Assembly: GCF_000717025.1 (NCBI RefSeq)
Contig: NZ_JNXG01000023.1
Coordinates: 1-64,000, forward strand
Origin: Streptomyces atroolivaceus
Lineage (GTDB): Bacteria > Actinomycetota > Actinomycetes > Streptomycetales > Streptomycetaceae
Length of the DNA stretch: 64,000 nucleotides
Reading direction: 5' to 3'
In this document: positions 27,862 through 37,017 of the stretch, piece after piece
Layout: each line of letters starts with the position of its first letter
How positions within the stretch are numbered: position 1 is the first letter of the stretch
Position numbers and translations under genes: made by a program
The notes under the pieces: model-generated
Databases searched by the model: none
Seen by the model: only the letters and a program-made list of their open reading frames with translations
What the model was told of the DNA's origin: nothing

Positions 27862-28602
27862 GTGACGAGCAGTGAGCTGTGGACCCGTGCGACCGCCGAC
27901 CGCTACGACGCCGAGGAGGCCGAATCGTCCTCGGCTGCCGCTCTCGAACCGACTCTCGCCTGTCTGGCAGAGCTTGCCGGGGACGGCCGGGCACTGGAGT
28001 TCGCCATCGGGACCGGACGCGTGGGAGTCCCGCTTCGGGAACGCGGCGTACCGGTGGTGGGCATCGAACTGTCCGAGCACATGGCCGCGGTGCTGCGGCG
28101 CAAGATCGCCGAGGACGTGCTTCCGGTGTTCGTCGGGGACATGGCTACCACCGTCGTCCCCGGCGAGTTCACCCTGGTCTATCTCGTCTACAACACCATC
28201 TCGAATCTGCTCACGCAGGACGAGCAGGTCGAGTGCTTTCGCAATGCGGCACGTCATCTGGAGCCAGGCGGCCGATTCGTCATCGAGCTGGGTGTGCCGC
28301 CGCTGCGGTTCCTGCCGCCAGGCCAGGTCGCGGTGCCGTTCGACCTCTCTGAAGGGCATCTCGGCTTCGACACCTTCGATCTCGTCGAGCAGATTCTCGT
28401 CTCGCACCACTTCACCCGTGATGGCGACGACGGCCGATACCGTCGTGGCAACTCCCGGCATCGGTATGCCTGGCCGGCAGAGCTGGACCTGATGGCACGG
28501 ATTGCTGGGCTCGAACTGGAACGTCGCGTCGCGGACTGGGACGGGGCGCCGTTCGCCCAGGACTCCGCGAAGCACATCTCCGTGTGGCGCAAGCCGACCT
28601 GA
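27862..28602 (+). CDS. Class I SAM-dependent methyltransferase
   Basis: About 246 residues. RYDAEEAE near the start, then LEFAIGTGRVGVPLRERG as motif I, VVGIELSEHMAAVL as motif II, and LVYLVYNTISNLLTQDEQ. Together these match the stand-alone methyltransferases often found beside antibiotic or tailoring genes in Streptomyces. Substrate unknown. GTG 27862 fits the usual family start but its ribosome site is weak. The C-terminus (DSAKHISVWRKP) is complete. Confidence 0.84.
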   Translation: MTSSELWTRATADRYDAEEAESSSAAALEPTLACLAELAGDGRALEFAIGTGRVGVPLRERGVPVVGIELSEHMAAVLRRKIAEDVLPVFVGDMATTVVPGEFTLVYLVYNTISNLLTQDEQVECFRNAARHLEPGGRFVIELGVPPLRFLPPGQVAVPFDLSEGHLGFDTFDLVEQILVSHHFTRDGDDGRYRRGNSRHRYAWPAELDLMARIAGLELERRVADWDGAPFAQDSAKHISVWRKPT

Positions 28603-29269
28603 GCCGACCGGGGGCCTGTCGACCGTGCACCGCGCCTGTTCTCAGGCTCCCGTGGCGAGTTCGGGCGTCACCAGCGGATCAGTGCACCTCCGATGGTGGG
28701 GCAGCCCTGTGGATGTCGTCGCCTATCTCCCAGCAGATCTGTGAGCGGCGAACCGGTGCGGGAGGGCGAATGACCCCTCGGAGCCAGCAGTCGGACGCCG
28801 GGTCGGGAGGCCACGTTCGGGCCCGGGCGGGCGATGTACGGCCTCACGCCGTGGGCCAGGACGAGGCGGCGGTACTTCGGCGCGGGCCTAGCCACGGTTG
28901 CCCAGCACTGCATCCGGGCGAAGCCGGGGCCGGTCCGCGCCGGCGCCTGAAGCAGAGGCATCAGCTGAGTGGATCAGGCCCGCCGTGTGGCGGGCCGGAT
29001 CAGAGCCAAGGGCCCCAGCGCCGCCGTCGCCATTCCGTAGGCGCCTGAGGGGCATTCCGCCCGGAATTCTTGGGGGGCGGTTGGCCGTCGAGGCAGGTAG
29101 CGGCGGGAGCGGGACGTACGCGGCCGGCGCGGTGTGACTGAATCAGAAGGGCCGGCGTCGCCGCCCACCCATCGGCGGGCCCGCCGCTCCTGTCGGCCAC
29201 CGCGGCCGCCCGGCCACCGATCGAAGGTCCTCCTTTGCCGCCGCTGGACACAGTGCTGATAATCGCGGG
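28603..29269. other. Gene-poor region with a possible IS5 relic
   Basis: About 670 bases. On the minus strand near 28775-28890 a short stretch, KYRRLVLAHGVRPYIARPG, resembles the DKYRRL...G(V/I)xPxIARR core of IS5-family transposases. It is surrounded by unrelated sequence, so at most a scrap remains. Nothing else was recognised. Confidence 0.35.
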
Positions 29270-29812
29270 ATGCAACGCGCGATCAACTTCCGTACCCGAG
29301 TCGGAGCGCCCGTGTCCGACCGGGGCAGGCTGCCGTCTTTGACGGGGCTCCGTTTCTGGGCCGCTCTGCTGGTCGTCCTGTACCACCTGTCCCGTCAGGC
29401 CGGGGAGATACCAGGGCTCAGCCAGGCCGTCTGGTATGGCCGCAGCGGGGTCACCTTCTTCTTCGTACTGTCCGGGTTCGTCCTGGCCTGGACTTATGAC
29501 GGGGCGACGGTTCCGACGAGGGTGTTCCTGTGGCGGCGCTTCGCCCGGATCTGGCCGCTCATGGTGGTCACGAGCGCGGCGTCCGTCGGAGCGTGGCTCT
29601 GGCTGGACAAAGCGGTGTCCGCGAAAGCCGTGGTAGCGAATCTGCTCCTCGTGCACGCCTGGATCCCCGAGACCGAGTACCTCAAGGGCGCCAACCCCGC
29701 AGCATGGTCCCTCACCCGCCGCCGCGCAGAGCCCCCAGCCGACTCCGCCGCGCACCCACTGGTTCATCCTCGTGCCCCCGAAGAGGCGGCCAAGGGGGCG
29801 GCCGGCCCGTAG
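29270..29812 (+). pseudogene. Truncated acyltransferase-3 (OafA-like) membrane protein
   Basis: The first 145 codons match the N-terminal third of OafA-type acyltransferases: LPSLTGLRFWAALLVVLYHL with the family histidine, GRSGVTFFFVLSGFVL, RRFARIWPLMVV and NPAAWSL. In intact members that last motif is followed by a Glu-containing segment and six to eight more membrane helices. Here the sequence turns into Arg/Pro/Ala-rich codons and stops at 180 residues. A deletion has probably removed the middle and end. Full family length is about 350-400. Confidence 0.72.
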
Positions 29813-30403
29813 CTCCGCTCTGCCGTGAAGCCTGCGCGTGACAGTCCCGGAGTGACGTCAGGGCTGATCGGAGGCGAGGACCCTCAGCGTGGAGCCTCGG
29901 CCGGTAGAGGCCCATGGACCGACCGGCAGGCGCCCGCGCCAACAGGGGTAGGTGCTGTCCGAAGAGATTCCGTCCAACTCATGCCCCCAGCACGGGGAGG
30001 AGCACGGCAGAACAGCTCGGCGGCTACCGCGAGTTCACTGTGACGCGCCCCTGCCACACCACCGAGGTGCGCGCGCGTCTGCTCGTCTTGTGTCCGGGGC
30101 CGCTGTGGCCGCCGGCTCTGAGCCGAGCCATGGGCACCGCCACTCGCGCCCGCCGGCGTTGCAGAAGGTGACGTGGTCGCGGTCCATCGAGAGCTGACGG
30201 CCGGCGGCGCGGCCCGGCCCTCCCCGCCTGCGGCTTCACCGCTGTCCCCGCATACCTTGCACCGGGCTACCCACGGCGATCCGACGCCGGGGGGGACATC
30301 CAGATCTGGCCACCGAAGGACCGGGCCGGAGTAGGCCTGCGGGCATGGTCCGTGAGGTCTCGACCTTGAGCGGGCAGGTCCGCGGGAGTGCGCGCTGTCT
30401 CCG
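29813..30403. other. Intergenic, no gene recognised
   Basis: About 590 bases downstream of the broken acyltransferase gene. It may include its eroded 3' part, but no membrane segments or motifs could be recovered in any frame. Confidence 0.4.
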
Positions 30404-30991
30404 TTAGGTACGGGTCGGCTCGGCCTGGTTGTGGCGCCGGTAGTAGCGGGCGACGCGGGTCCGGTTGCCGCAGCGGGTGGGGGAGCACCAGCGACGGCGG
30501 GGGTGTGCCGTCAGGAACACCATGACGCAGTCGTCGGCCTCGCATTCTTTGAGCCTGTCGATCGCGGGGGTGCTGAGCATCTCGGCAGCGGCCTCGGCCA
30601 GCAGTGCGGCGAGGCGGGTGCCGAGGGGGCCGTTGCGGCGGGGGATGGCTGTGACTGCGGTGCCGTCCCAGTCGAGTTCGCGTACGGGTGGTGCCGCACG
30701 CTGGGCCTCGGTGAGTCCGCGCAGGGCCCGCACGGGGGGTTCCGATCGGTCCAACAGTGCCCGGACAGCGGCTTCGGTGTGTGCTCGGACGGTGTGGAGG
30801 GGGGCGAGGTCGGACCGGGTCGGTGCGGTGTTCTGGACCTCTCCCTGGAGGCGGTCTCTCTCCAGGAGCAGCCAGCCGGACAACTGCTGTGGGGTAGCAA
30901 GCAGGTCCACGCGCCCGTGGGCGCCTGCGGGGCGGGTGTTGACCAGGTCCAGCGCCAGGGCCTCACCGATCAGAGGTTCACTGTCAGCCAT
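30404..30991 (-). CDS. CGNR zinc-finger regulator (ABATE domain)
   Basis: 195 residues. The N-terminal ABATE domain starts PLIGEALALDLVNTRP, and the C-terminal 45 residues form the CGNR zinc finger: KECEADDC, then RRWCSPTRCGNRTRVARYY, with four cysteines in place. Such proteins are stress- or ligand-linked transcription regulators in actinobacteria. The gene is divergent from an alpha/beta hydrolase at 31081 with an 89-base gap holding two TAATGCTA words, so the hydrolase is its likely target. Confidence 0.88.
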   Translation of the reverse strand: MADSEPLIGEALALDLVNTRPAGAHGRVDLLATPQQLSGWLLLERDRLQGEVQNTAPTRSDLAPLHTVRAHTEAAVRALLDRSEPPVRALRGLTEAQRAAPPVRELDWDGTAVTAIPRRNGPLGTRLAALLAEAAAEMLSTPAIDRLKECEADDCVMVFLTAHPRRRWCSPTRCGNRTRVARYYRRHNQAEPTRT

Positions 30992-31080
30992 GCCCTAATG
31001 CTACATCGTGCCCTTGACGCGTTAGCCGCAGCGAGGGCTTAATGCTAATGCGACTTCGCGCTGAGGAGGCATGTGCTTTG
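30992..31080. promoter_or_regulatory. Divergent promoter with paired TAATGCTA repeats
   Basis: TAATGCTA occurs at 30996-31003, right after the regulator start, and at 31040-31047. The second copy overlaps a candidate -10 (TTAATG) placed about 19 bases after TTGACG at 31014-31019. Binding of the CGNR regulator to both copies would block both genes. No experiment is implied. Confidence 0.5.
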
Positions 31081-31971
31081 ATGACCGTGACACCATCCCC
31101 CATCGCTGTTCCGGCCCGGACCGCCCACCGGTTCATCGAGGTAGATCAGGTGAAGGTCTTCTACCGGGAGTCCCTGCCTGAGCGCCCCGACGCTCCCGTG
31201 GTGCTGCTGCTGCACGGCTTTCCCTCCGCCTCGCACCAGTTCCGTCGCCTGATCGACACCCTCGGCCACCATTACCGGCTCATCGCCCCCGACTATCCGG
31301 GCTTCGGGCACACCCGCACCCCGGACGGGTTTGTCTACTCCTTCGAGCGGCTCGCAGATGTCGTGGAGCGCTTCACCGAACGCCTGGGCCTGACCCGTTT
31401 CGCGATGTACCTCTTCGACTTCGGTGCCCCCGTCGGCTTTCGCCTGGCGCTCCGCCGCCCGGATCGTGTCGCGGGCCTGATCGTGCAGAACGGCAACGCA
31501 TATGCCGAGGGGCTGTCGGAGCCGGCCCGCAAGTTCACCGCCCTCGCCCCCGACACACCCGGCGCCGACCAGGCCGTCCTCGACATGTTCACATTGGACG
31601 CCACCCGCGCCCAGTACGAGGGCGGCACCGTCGACCCCGAACTGATCGCGCCCGAGGGCTGGCTGCTCGACCAGCACTTTCTCGACCAGCCCGGCCGCAA
31701 GCACGCGCAACGCGCGCTCGCCTACGACTACAAGAGCAACATCGCCGCCTACCCCGACTGGCAGGCGTGGCTGCGCAAGCACAGGCCGCCGACCCTGATC
31801 ACCTGGGGCCGCGGCGACCCGTTCTTCCCCGAACCCGGCGCGCTGGCCTACCTTTCCGACCTGCCGGACGCCGAACTTCACCTGTTCGACACCGGTCACT
31901 TCGCCTTGGAGGACCACTTGCCCGAAATCGCCCCGCTGGTTGCCGACTTTCTCACCCGCACCTGGGCCTGA
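31081..31971 (+). CDS. Alpha/beta hydrolase (epoxide hydrolase/haloalkane dehalogenase-like)
   Basis: 296 residues. LLHGFPS (about 43-49) forms the oxyanion loop, and FDFGAPVGF carries an aspartate (about residue 113) at the nucleophile position, which points to the epoxide hydrolase/dehalogenase branch rather than Ser esterases. LITWGRGDPFF and DTGHFALEDH supply the acid region and catalytic histidine. Cytoplasmic, no signal peptide. ATG 31081 is used, with GAGGAGG about 11 bases upstream; ATG 31042 is an alternative. Divergent from the CGNR regulator. Confidence 0.86.
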   Translation: MTVTPSPIAVPARTAHRFIEVDQVKVFYRESLPERPDAPVVLLLHGFPSASHQFRRLIDTLGHHYRLIAPDYPGFGHTRTPDGFVYSFERLADVVERFTERLGLTRFAMYLFDFGAPVGFRLALRRPDRVAGLIVQNGNAYAEGLSEPARKFTALAPDTPGADQAVLDMFTLDATRAQYEGGTVDPELIAPEGWLLDQHFLDQPGRKHAQRALAYDYKSNIAAYPDWQAWLRKHRPPTLITWGRGDPFFPEPGALAYLSDLPDAELHLFDTGHFALEDHLPEIAPLVADFLTRTWA

Positions 31972-32098
31972 CTGACCCGTACACACCCGTCGACGTGCCG
32001 TCCGTGGCGGACGCAGATCGGACCGGCAAGCGACGAGGCGGTCCGGGGATGATCTTGTCGGGCTCGCTGGCTCGAACTCAGAGGAGGTGGAGGGTCGC

Positions 32099-32944
32099 AT
32101 GGCCACCGGGATCGGTGCACGTCCGGCGCCCGCTTTGCGGGAGTACGTCGACTCGTATGTCGGCTTCGACCTTCGCGGGCTCCCTACGGGGGTGCACTGC
32201 GGCCCGCCCAGCCGCGCGCTCACTGCGGTGATCAGCCTGTCAGATCCCTTCGAAGTGGCGTCAGGCGTTGACGACGGGTCACCAGTCACCCGATTCGGCA
32301 GCGTGGCCGGCGGTCTGATGTGCCGGTCCGTCGCGATTCACCACGACGGACGCCAGCAAGGTGTTCAGCTATCGCTGACACCGCTCGGTGCCCGGGCGAT
32401 CTACGGCATGCCCGCCGCCGAACTCGCCCACACACTGGTCCCACTGGAGGACCTTCTCGGAACGCTTGGCGTCGAACTGGCCGACCGACTCCGAGACGCA
32501 TCGACATGGGCGGCACGGTTCACCGTACTGGACCAGTTGCTCCTGCGAACTCTCGGTCGTGGCGCCGGCAGTGACCGTGTGCGCCGGATGCACCCCGAGG
32601 TGGCCGAGGCCTGGCGCCGCCTGGTTGCCGCGCGTGGCTGGGTCCAAATCGGTGCAGTCGCCGCAGAATCGGGTTGGAGCCGCCGGCACCTTACCGAACG
32701 GTTTCGCGGCGAGATGGGCCTGACACCGAAAACCCTCGCCCGCGTGCTCCGCTTCGAACACGCGCACGACCTGGCGACGGCGCGGGACCCGCTCCCGTGG
32801 GCCGATGTGGCAACCACCTCCGGCTACGCCGACCAAGCCCACCTGGTCCGGGACTGGAGCGAGTTCACGGGCCGAACGCCGACGGCCTGGCGTCACAGCG
32901 AGGTCCTCCTGGGAACCCGGCAGTCGCCGGCCGACCGCCCGTAG
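32099..32944 (+). CDS. AraC-family transcriptional regulator
   Basis: 281 residues. The C-terminal third has the double helix-turn-helix: GAVAAESGWSRRHLTERFRG and WADVATTSGYADQAHLVRDW, with FTGRTPTAW closing the domain. The N-terminal part (LREYVDSYVGFDLRGLP) resembles the DUF6597-type sensing domain found in related regulators. ATG 32099 has GGAGG six bases upstream; GTG 32087 is possible. It may govern the cupin/SGNH pair that follows on the same strand. Confidence 0.85.
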   Translation: MATGIGARPAPALREYVDSYVGFDLRGLPTGVHCGPPSRALTAVISLSDPFEVASGVDDGSPVTRFGSVAGGLMCRSVAIHHDGRQQGVQLSLTPLGARAIYGMPAAELAHTLVPLEDLLGTLGVELADRLRDASTWAARFTVLDQLLLRTLGRGAGSDRVRRMHPEVAEAWRRLVAARGWVQIGAVAAESGWSRRHLTERFRGEMGLTPKTLARVLRFEHAHDLATARDPLPWADVATTSGYADQAHLVRDWSEFTGRTPTAWRHSEVLLGTRQSPADRP

Positions 32945-33006
32945 CGCCGGCTTGTGTTCCCATTCCTTCAAGACCACCCGATCGCTGCGATGTGACGATC
33001 GTCGGC

Positions 33007-33474
33007 ATGAGACCTCTCATCAACGAACCCAAGGCCATCGACCTGAGGACCATCCCTGTGCACCTCGGACTGGGATCGGCAGCAAGACCCATCGAGGGCT
33101 TCGCCTGGGACCCAGAGGCGCTCCAGGCCTACAGCGCCGCGGTCGCGGCAGACGGCGCCGAGGGCCGGATGGTCATGATCTTCGACGGCGAAGGCCCTGG
33201 CGCCCAATGGGAGAGCCACCCCGCCGGCGACGAGCTGGTCGTCTGCCTCAGCGGGTCGGCGACGGTCACCCGCGACCTGGACGGAGCGCCCGACCGCGTT
33301 CTGCTCGGGCCTGGCGAGGCCACCATCAACCCGGCCGGGGTATGGCACGCAGTCGACATGACCGGGCTGACGTCCATCCTGACCATCACCGCCGGCCTGG
33401 GTACCGACCACCGTCCTCGCACCGCCCCCCACCCCACCGAACGCGTCGGCGTGCCGGGACCGGAAGCACCATGA
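33007..33474 (+). CDS. Cupin-fold protein
   Basis: 155 residues with a single cupin barrel: GEGPGAQWESHPAGDELVVC gives the first cupin motif (one His, one Glu of the metal set) and GEATINPAGVWHAVD the second motif with its His. Metal binding is likely; catalysis or sensing is unknown. The stop overlaps the next start as ATGA, so the two are coupled. The ATG at 33007 has little ribosome site, which may mean translation from a leaderless message. Confidence 0.8.
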   Translation: MRPLINEPKAIDLRTIPVHLGLGSAARPIEGFAWDPEALQAYSAAVAADGAEGRMVMIFDGEGPGAQWESHPAGDELVVCLSGSATVTRDLDGAPDRVLLGPGEATINPAGVWHAVDMTGLTSILTITAGLGTDHRPRTAPHPTERVGVPGPEAP

Positions 33475-34190
33475 CGGTACGCATCGCCTGCCTCGGCGAC
33501 AGCCTCACCCGCGCCCTGATCAGCGTCGACTACCTGGATCTCCTCGGACGACGCCACCCTCCCGGTGATCTGCACCTTGCCCGCTTCGGCGCAAACGGTG
33601 ACTTCGCCTACAACCTCTTGCGGAGCCTCGACGCCGTCATCGCGAACCCGCCCGACGTCATCACCGTGTTGATCGGGACCAACGACGCCCGAGCGAGCCT
33701 TGCCGGCTACCGCGTCGAGAAGGCCATGAAGCGCAAACAGCTCCCCGAGCGCCCGTCCGCCAGCTGGTTCCAGCAGTGCCTGGGATCCGTCGTCGAACGA
33801 CTGCGAGCGGAGACCGACGCGACGATCGGTCTGCTGTCGCTCCCGGTGCTCGGCCAACAACTAGACGGAGCAGCGGCGCAGGCATCGCAGCGCTACAGCC
33901 GAATGATCGCCGAAGTCGCCACCACCGACGAGGTGACTTACCTTCCGCTCCACGAACGCCAGACGGAGGAACTGCGCCAAGCGGACCCACCGCCGATTCC
34001 CTACCGGGAGGTGACCCCCGCGGCGGGCCTCGGCGTCTTCGTCCAACACGCCGTGTTTCGCCGCAGCCTCGACACGATCTCGCAGCGCAGAGACCTCGTG
34101 CTCACGACCGATCACATCCACCAGAACAGCCGAGGCGCCGCCTTGATCGCTGATGTCATCGACTCCGGTCTACTGACCCACAACGCGTAG
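33471..34190 (+). CDS. SGNH/GDSL-family hydrolase
   Basis: 239 residues. CLGDSLTRA holds the nucleophile Ser in block I, FGANGDFAYNLL gives block II, LIGTNDAR gives block III with the Asn, and TTDHIHQNSRG carries the catalytic Asp and His of block V. All four blocks are intact. Typical substrates are ester-linked acyl or acetyl groups. No signal peptide, so it should be cytoplasmic. It starts inside the last codons of the cupin gene. Confidence 0.85.
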   Translation: MTVRIACLGDSLTRALISVDYLDLLGRRHPPGDLHLARFGANGDFAYNLLRSLDAVIANPPDVITVLIGTNDARASLAGYRVEKAMKRKQLPERPSASWFQQCLGSVVERLRAETDATIGLLSLPVLGQQLDGAAAQASQRYSRMIAEVATTDEVTYLPLHERQTEELRQADPPPIPYREVTPAAGLGVFVQHAVFRRSLDTISQRRDLVLTTDHIHQNSRGAALIADVIDSGLLTHNA

Positions 34191-35094
34191 CGGATTCCGG
34201 AGCCGCAGCCAGATTGATGCACCTACCGCGCGGAGATAGCGTGCAATCCGTACGCCGGTGCCGGTCCGGCCCCCGGCCGCGCGCTCAGCGTTCTCGACCT
34301 GCCACCCCCGCCGGGTGCGCTCCGGGGCAGGAACTCAGAGGTGAAACGCCGCGACCTGCAATTTTCCAAATATCGCCTGGTGGTTCGGGGGGCGATTCTT
34401 GAAACCGGCCTCGATTCTCGTGGGAACTGGTGCCGCTCTGCAGAGTGTTGGAGTGCGGGAGGGCCTTCCAGCGTCGTGTGCCCGGGGGAACGCTTGGCGG
34501 GCCGGTTGGAATTCGCCGGAGAATTAGGCCTCCGGCAGTGTCCGATCGTGCCGCACGTTCCGGAGAGAGCGCAGGAGGGCGATACCCGGTCCGCAGCCGG
34601 TACGCACCAGGCCCGCACCGCCGTTCGTGGCCTCCGTGGTGGTTGACGCTCCTACGATGTCCTCCGGGACACCTCGCCGCGTCCTTGGCGTAGGACCCCA
34701 GGCTTCCGGGGCCAGCAGTATCCGCGCAGCCGAAGCCGACATCAGCGATGCACTGCCCGGCGTACCTCTGCCGGACCTTCTTGAACTACGTCCTGTCAGC
34801 ACGAGCACGACGGCGGGTGACGCCCACGGGTGGCGCCGCAGGACGTCCAGCCAGCCGGGCCCTCGTGCAGCCTCGGTGGCGGCGTTCCCGGCGAGCGAGG
34901 CAGCCACAGGAGCTGCGGCCCCGAGGGCCGGCCCAATCATGGCTCCGGCGACCTCACTCACGTGTTCTCATGACTCCCTCAACCACGCGAGCGTAAGCGG
35001 CTGAGGGCCTCGGGGCGGCTTGCGGCAGGCAGCGAGGGCGGCCCTGCCACGCGTCTGCCCTCGAGCGAGTGCGGCTGACGAGGTGTACGCCCAC
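34191..35094. other. Gene-poor region; one weak ORF
   Basis: About 900 bases. The minus-strand frame from GTG 34961 starts with coding-like composition for about 55 residues (MSEVAGAMIGPALGAAAPV, then RHPWASPAVVLVLTG) and then becomes unlike coding sequence down to 34524. It may be the first part of a lost gene. Nothing else was recognised. Confidence 0.35.
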
Positions 35095-35160
35095 GCAGTG
35101 CTTCTCGGATCGTGTCCGGAGCCAGATCGTGAGGGCCGCGAGTGTGACGCTGCCGTGCTG
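35095..35160 (-). mobile_element. Relic of an IS5-family transposase tail
   Basis: On the minus strand SVTLAALTIWLRT is nearly identical to the transposase tail at window start (VTLAALVIWLRT). The downstream bases match as well: ATCCGAGAA then GCACTG, the same terminal repeat. The stop codon seen in the first copy has become an Arg codon here. Only about 20 codons survive, and sequence further upstream is unrelated, so the relic is old or was cut by recombination. Confidence 0.7.
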
Positions 35161-35202
35161 GTGGGATCGCACCGCCGTCGAGTGGATGCTGCTTCACAGT
35201 TG

Positions 35203-35817
35203 CTACCGCTCGGCCGTCCGGCCCTGTACGCGTGTCGTTGGACAGCGCAGGATCTGGCCTGCGCTGGTGCCGACGAGGATCGTGCCGTCGGATGCCGCGT
35301 GCAGGCAGAGCGGTTTATACGGGGGCAGCGGACGCCGGTGGAGTACCGTCCCGTCGACCGCGTCGAGGGACACGAGGCTGTCGTCGGCGCACAGGACGTG
35401 CAGGACCCCGGCACGGGAGTCGAGGTCGACGACCTCGGATTCCAACGGCCTGCTCCAGCGGACCGGCTCGATGCCCCACGCCGGGTCCGTGAAGTCGACG
35501 CGGTGGCCCGTGTCGCACTCGAGAAGGGTGAGGCCCCCTTCGCGGCCGTACTCGTGGCCGTTGTCGAGGCCGATGGCCAGGAGGGGCAGCGTGGGGTGGA
35601 AGGCGATCGACTCGGCCTCCTCCGTGAAGGTCAGGAGGTGGACGCAGGACAGGTCGGCGGCGCTGTATACGGCGACCCGGCTGTACCGGTGCATCACCGA
35701 ACTGCCCGCGATCCACTGCCCGTCGCCGCTGATCACTACCTGGCACGGGTATCCGAGCAGTTCGGGGAACGGCTGGTCGTGGAGTGGGGTGGAGTGTGAG
35801 TCCGGCCGGTCAGCCAT
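35203..35817 (-). CDS. WD40/beta-propeller-like protein, possibly shortened
   Basis: 204 residues from ATG 35817. Repeats of about 45 residues with propeller-like strands can be seen: CQVVISGDGQWIAGSSV, VAVYSAADLSCVHLLTF, SIAFHPTLPLLAIGLDNGHE, VLHVLCADDSLVSLDAVDG and GTILVGTSAGQILRCPT. Four to five blades are fewer than the seven of a complete propeller. The 3' end lies just before the IS5 relic, so the C-terminal part may have been lost with that insertion. No catalytic residues and no signal peptide. Confidence 0.62.
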   Translation of the reverse strand: MADRPDSHSTPLHDQPFPELLGYPCQVVISGDGQWIAGSSVMHRYSRVAVYSAADLSCVHLLTFTEEAESIAFHPTLPLLAIGLDNGHEYGREGGLTLLECDTGHRVDFTDPAWGIEPVRWSRPLESEVVDLDSRAGVLHVLCADDSLVSLDAVDGTVLHRRPLPPYKPLCLHAASDGTILVGTSAGQILRCPTTRVQGRTAER

Positions 35818-36450
35818 GATGCTCCGCAAGATGGGCGTACGGGACCCGGCCAGGGTATCGAGGGCTTCCGGCGTCGCGGCTGGACGAGGAGTCCGGAACG
35901 ACGTGGCGAAGGGTCGCACCGCGTGTGGGGCCTTGTCTCCGGCGCCTGAGTCGCGCGGGGGCCAACTCGTAGTGACAGAAGGGGTGCTCGGCTGTGTTGA
36001 AGGTCAGCAGGCTCTCGTCGTGCGTCCCGTGCTCCCCGTCGTGGGCCCAGGAGCCCAGCGCGAGCAGCAGCGGGAACTGGCCCGCACCTCCCACCGGCCG
36101 GCGGGACGCCGTCGTTGTCCGGCGGGCGACTGGCGGTCTGCGAGCCGCAGCAGCATCGCGAGCTCGGTCATGCACCCCGGCACGCTCCTGGTCCAGGCGG
36201 CCGCGCTCCATGCCCGGCGCACGTCCGGCCGGCAGACCGCGAAGAACTCCTCGCTGAAGGCCGTGGCCCAGGTAGCCGCTGGACCTGCCTCGAGCGGGCG
36301 GCGTCCACCGGCGGGTGCCGGCGGTGCTGAGATTGCCGGAAGAAACGGCTGACACCAGGCGCTCGCCGAAGCCCTGGCCGAAGCCGGGGGTGAGCATCTT
36401 GGTGTGCGGGGCCGACGGAACCGGGTAACGTCTTCGTCATGTTCTTCCAA
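35818..36450 (-). pseudogene. Frameshifted gene upstream of the propeller-like gene
   Basis: Coding-like segments lie in different minus-strand frames: WATAFSEEFFAVCRPDVRRA then MTELAMLLRLADRQ in one frame, and GQFPLLLALGSWAHDGEHGT then LTFNTAEHPFCHYELAPA in another. A third, PAATPEALDTLAG, runs in frame into the propeller-like gene. Together they suggest one ancestral longer gene broken by at least two indels. The family could not be named. Sequencing error is possible but would need two separate errors. Confidence 0.45.
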
Positions 36451-36562
36451 ACACCGATTTACGAGTGAGAGCGTGATGGGCCCCTGCTGACGTCTTCGAC
36501 GTCGCGGCGACCGTCCCCCACCATGAATCCGTAGATCACTTCACATCATTCCGGGAGAACCC

Positions 36563-36772
36563 GTGAGCAAGAACATCAACAACCCCGTGGGTATGGGCGG
36601 CGGCCAGCGAAAGAAGCTGTCCCGCGCCGAACGGCAGAACAACGGTCCGCACCGCAACCTCGACCGCCAGGGTGCCGCCGACCAGAAGGCGGAGCTGGTG
36701 CGCAAGATGCGCGAGAAGGCGGGCGCAGGTGACGGCGCCGGGCAGACGGGCGACGACACCGCGCAGAGCTGA
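36563..36772 (+). CDS. DUF6243-family small basic protein
   Basis: 69 residues. GGGQRKKLSRAERQNNGPHR is the strongly conserved core of this Streptomyces-specific family; the rest is charged and helix-prone (DQKAELVRKMREKAG). Probably cytoplasmic and possibly nucleic-acid binding, given its charge; no known function. GTG 36563 has GGGAG five bases upstream. A very strong hairpin follows 34 bases after the stop. Confidence 0.85.
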   Translation: MSKNINNPVGMGGGQRKKLSRAERQNNGPHRNLDRQGAADQKAELVRKMREKAGAGDGAGQTGDDTAQS

Positions 36773-36805
36773 GGCACCGCCGCCGCAAGGCGGCTCCGCA
36801 TGGAG

Positions 36806-36842
36806 GCAGGGCCCGGACCGCGACGCGCGGTCCGGGCCCTGC
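36806..36842. terminator. Strong hairpin terminator after the DUF6243 gene
   Basis: Perfect 17-base stem starting GCAGGGCCCGGACCGCG with a 3-base ACG loop. One of the most stable hairpins in the window. Confidence 0.88.
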
Positions 36843-37017
36843 CGCCTCCGCGGCCGGACCGGCCGGCCTGCCTCGCGGCCCAGGGCCTCGTGGCACCGCC
36901 CAGCGGAGCGATTTCGTCGCCGCGGATTGAGGCCCGTCCATGTGGGAATGCGCACTTCAGCATGGTGGATGCCTTGCCCTCCGAGCGAGGGCGGGTGGCA
37001 GGGGCGAGTGAGTGAGG

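Noticed and set aside
31045..32289. 414-codon minus-strand frame
   Set aside because: Antisense to the alpha/beta hydrolase and AraC genes, both of which have clear motifs.
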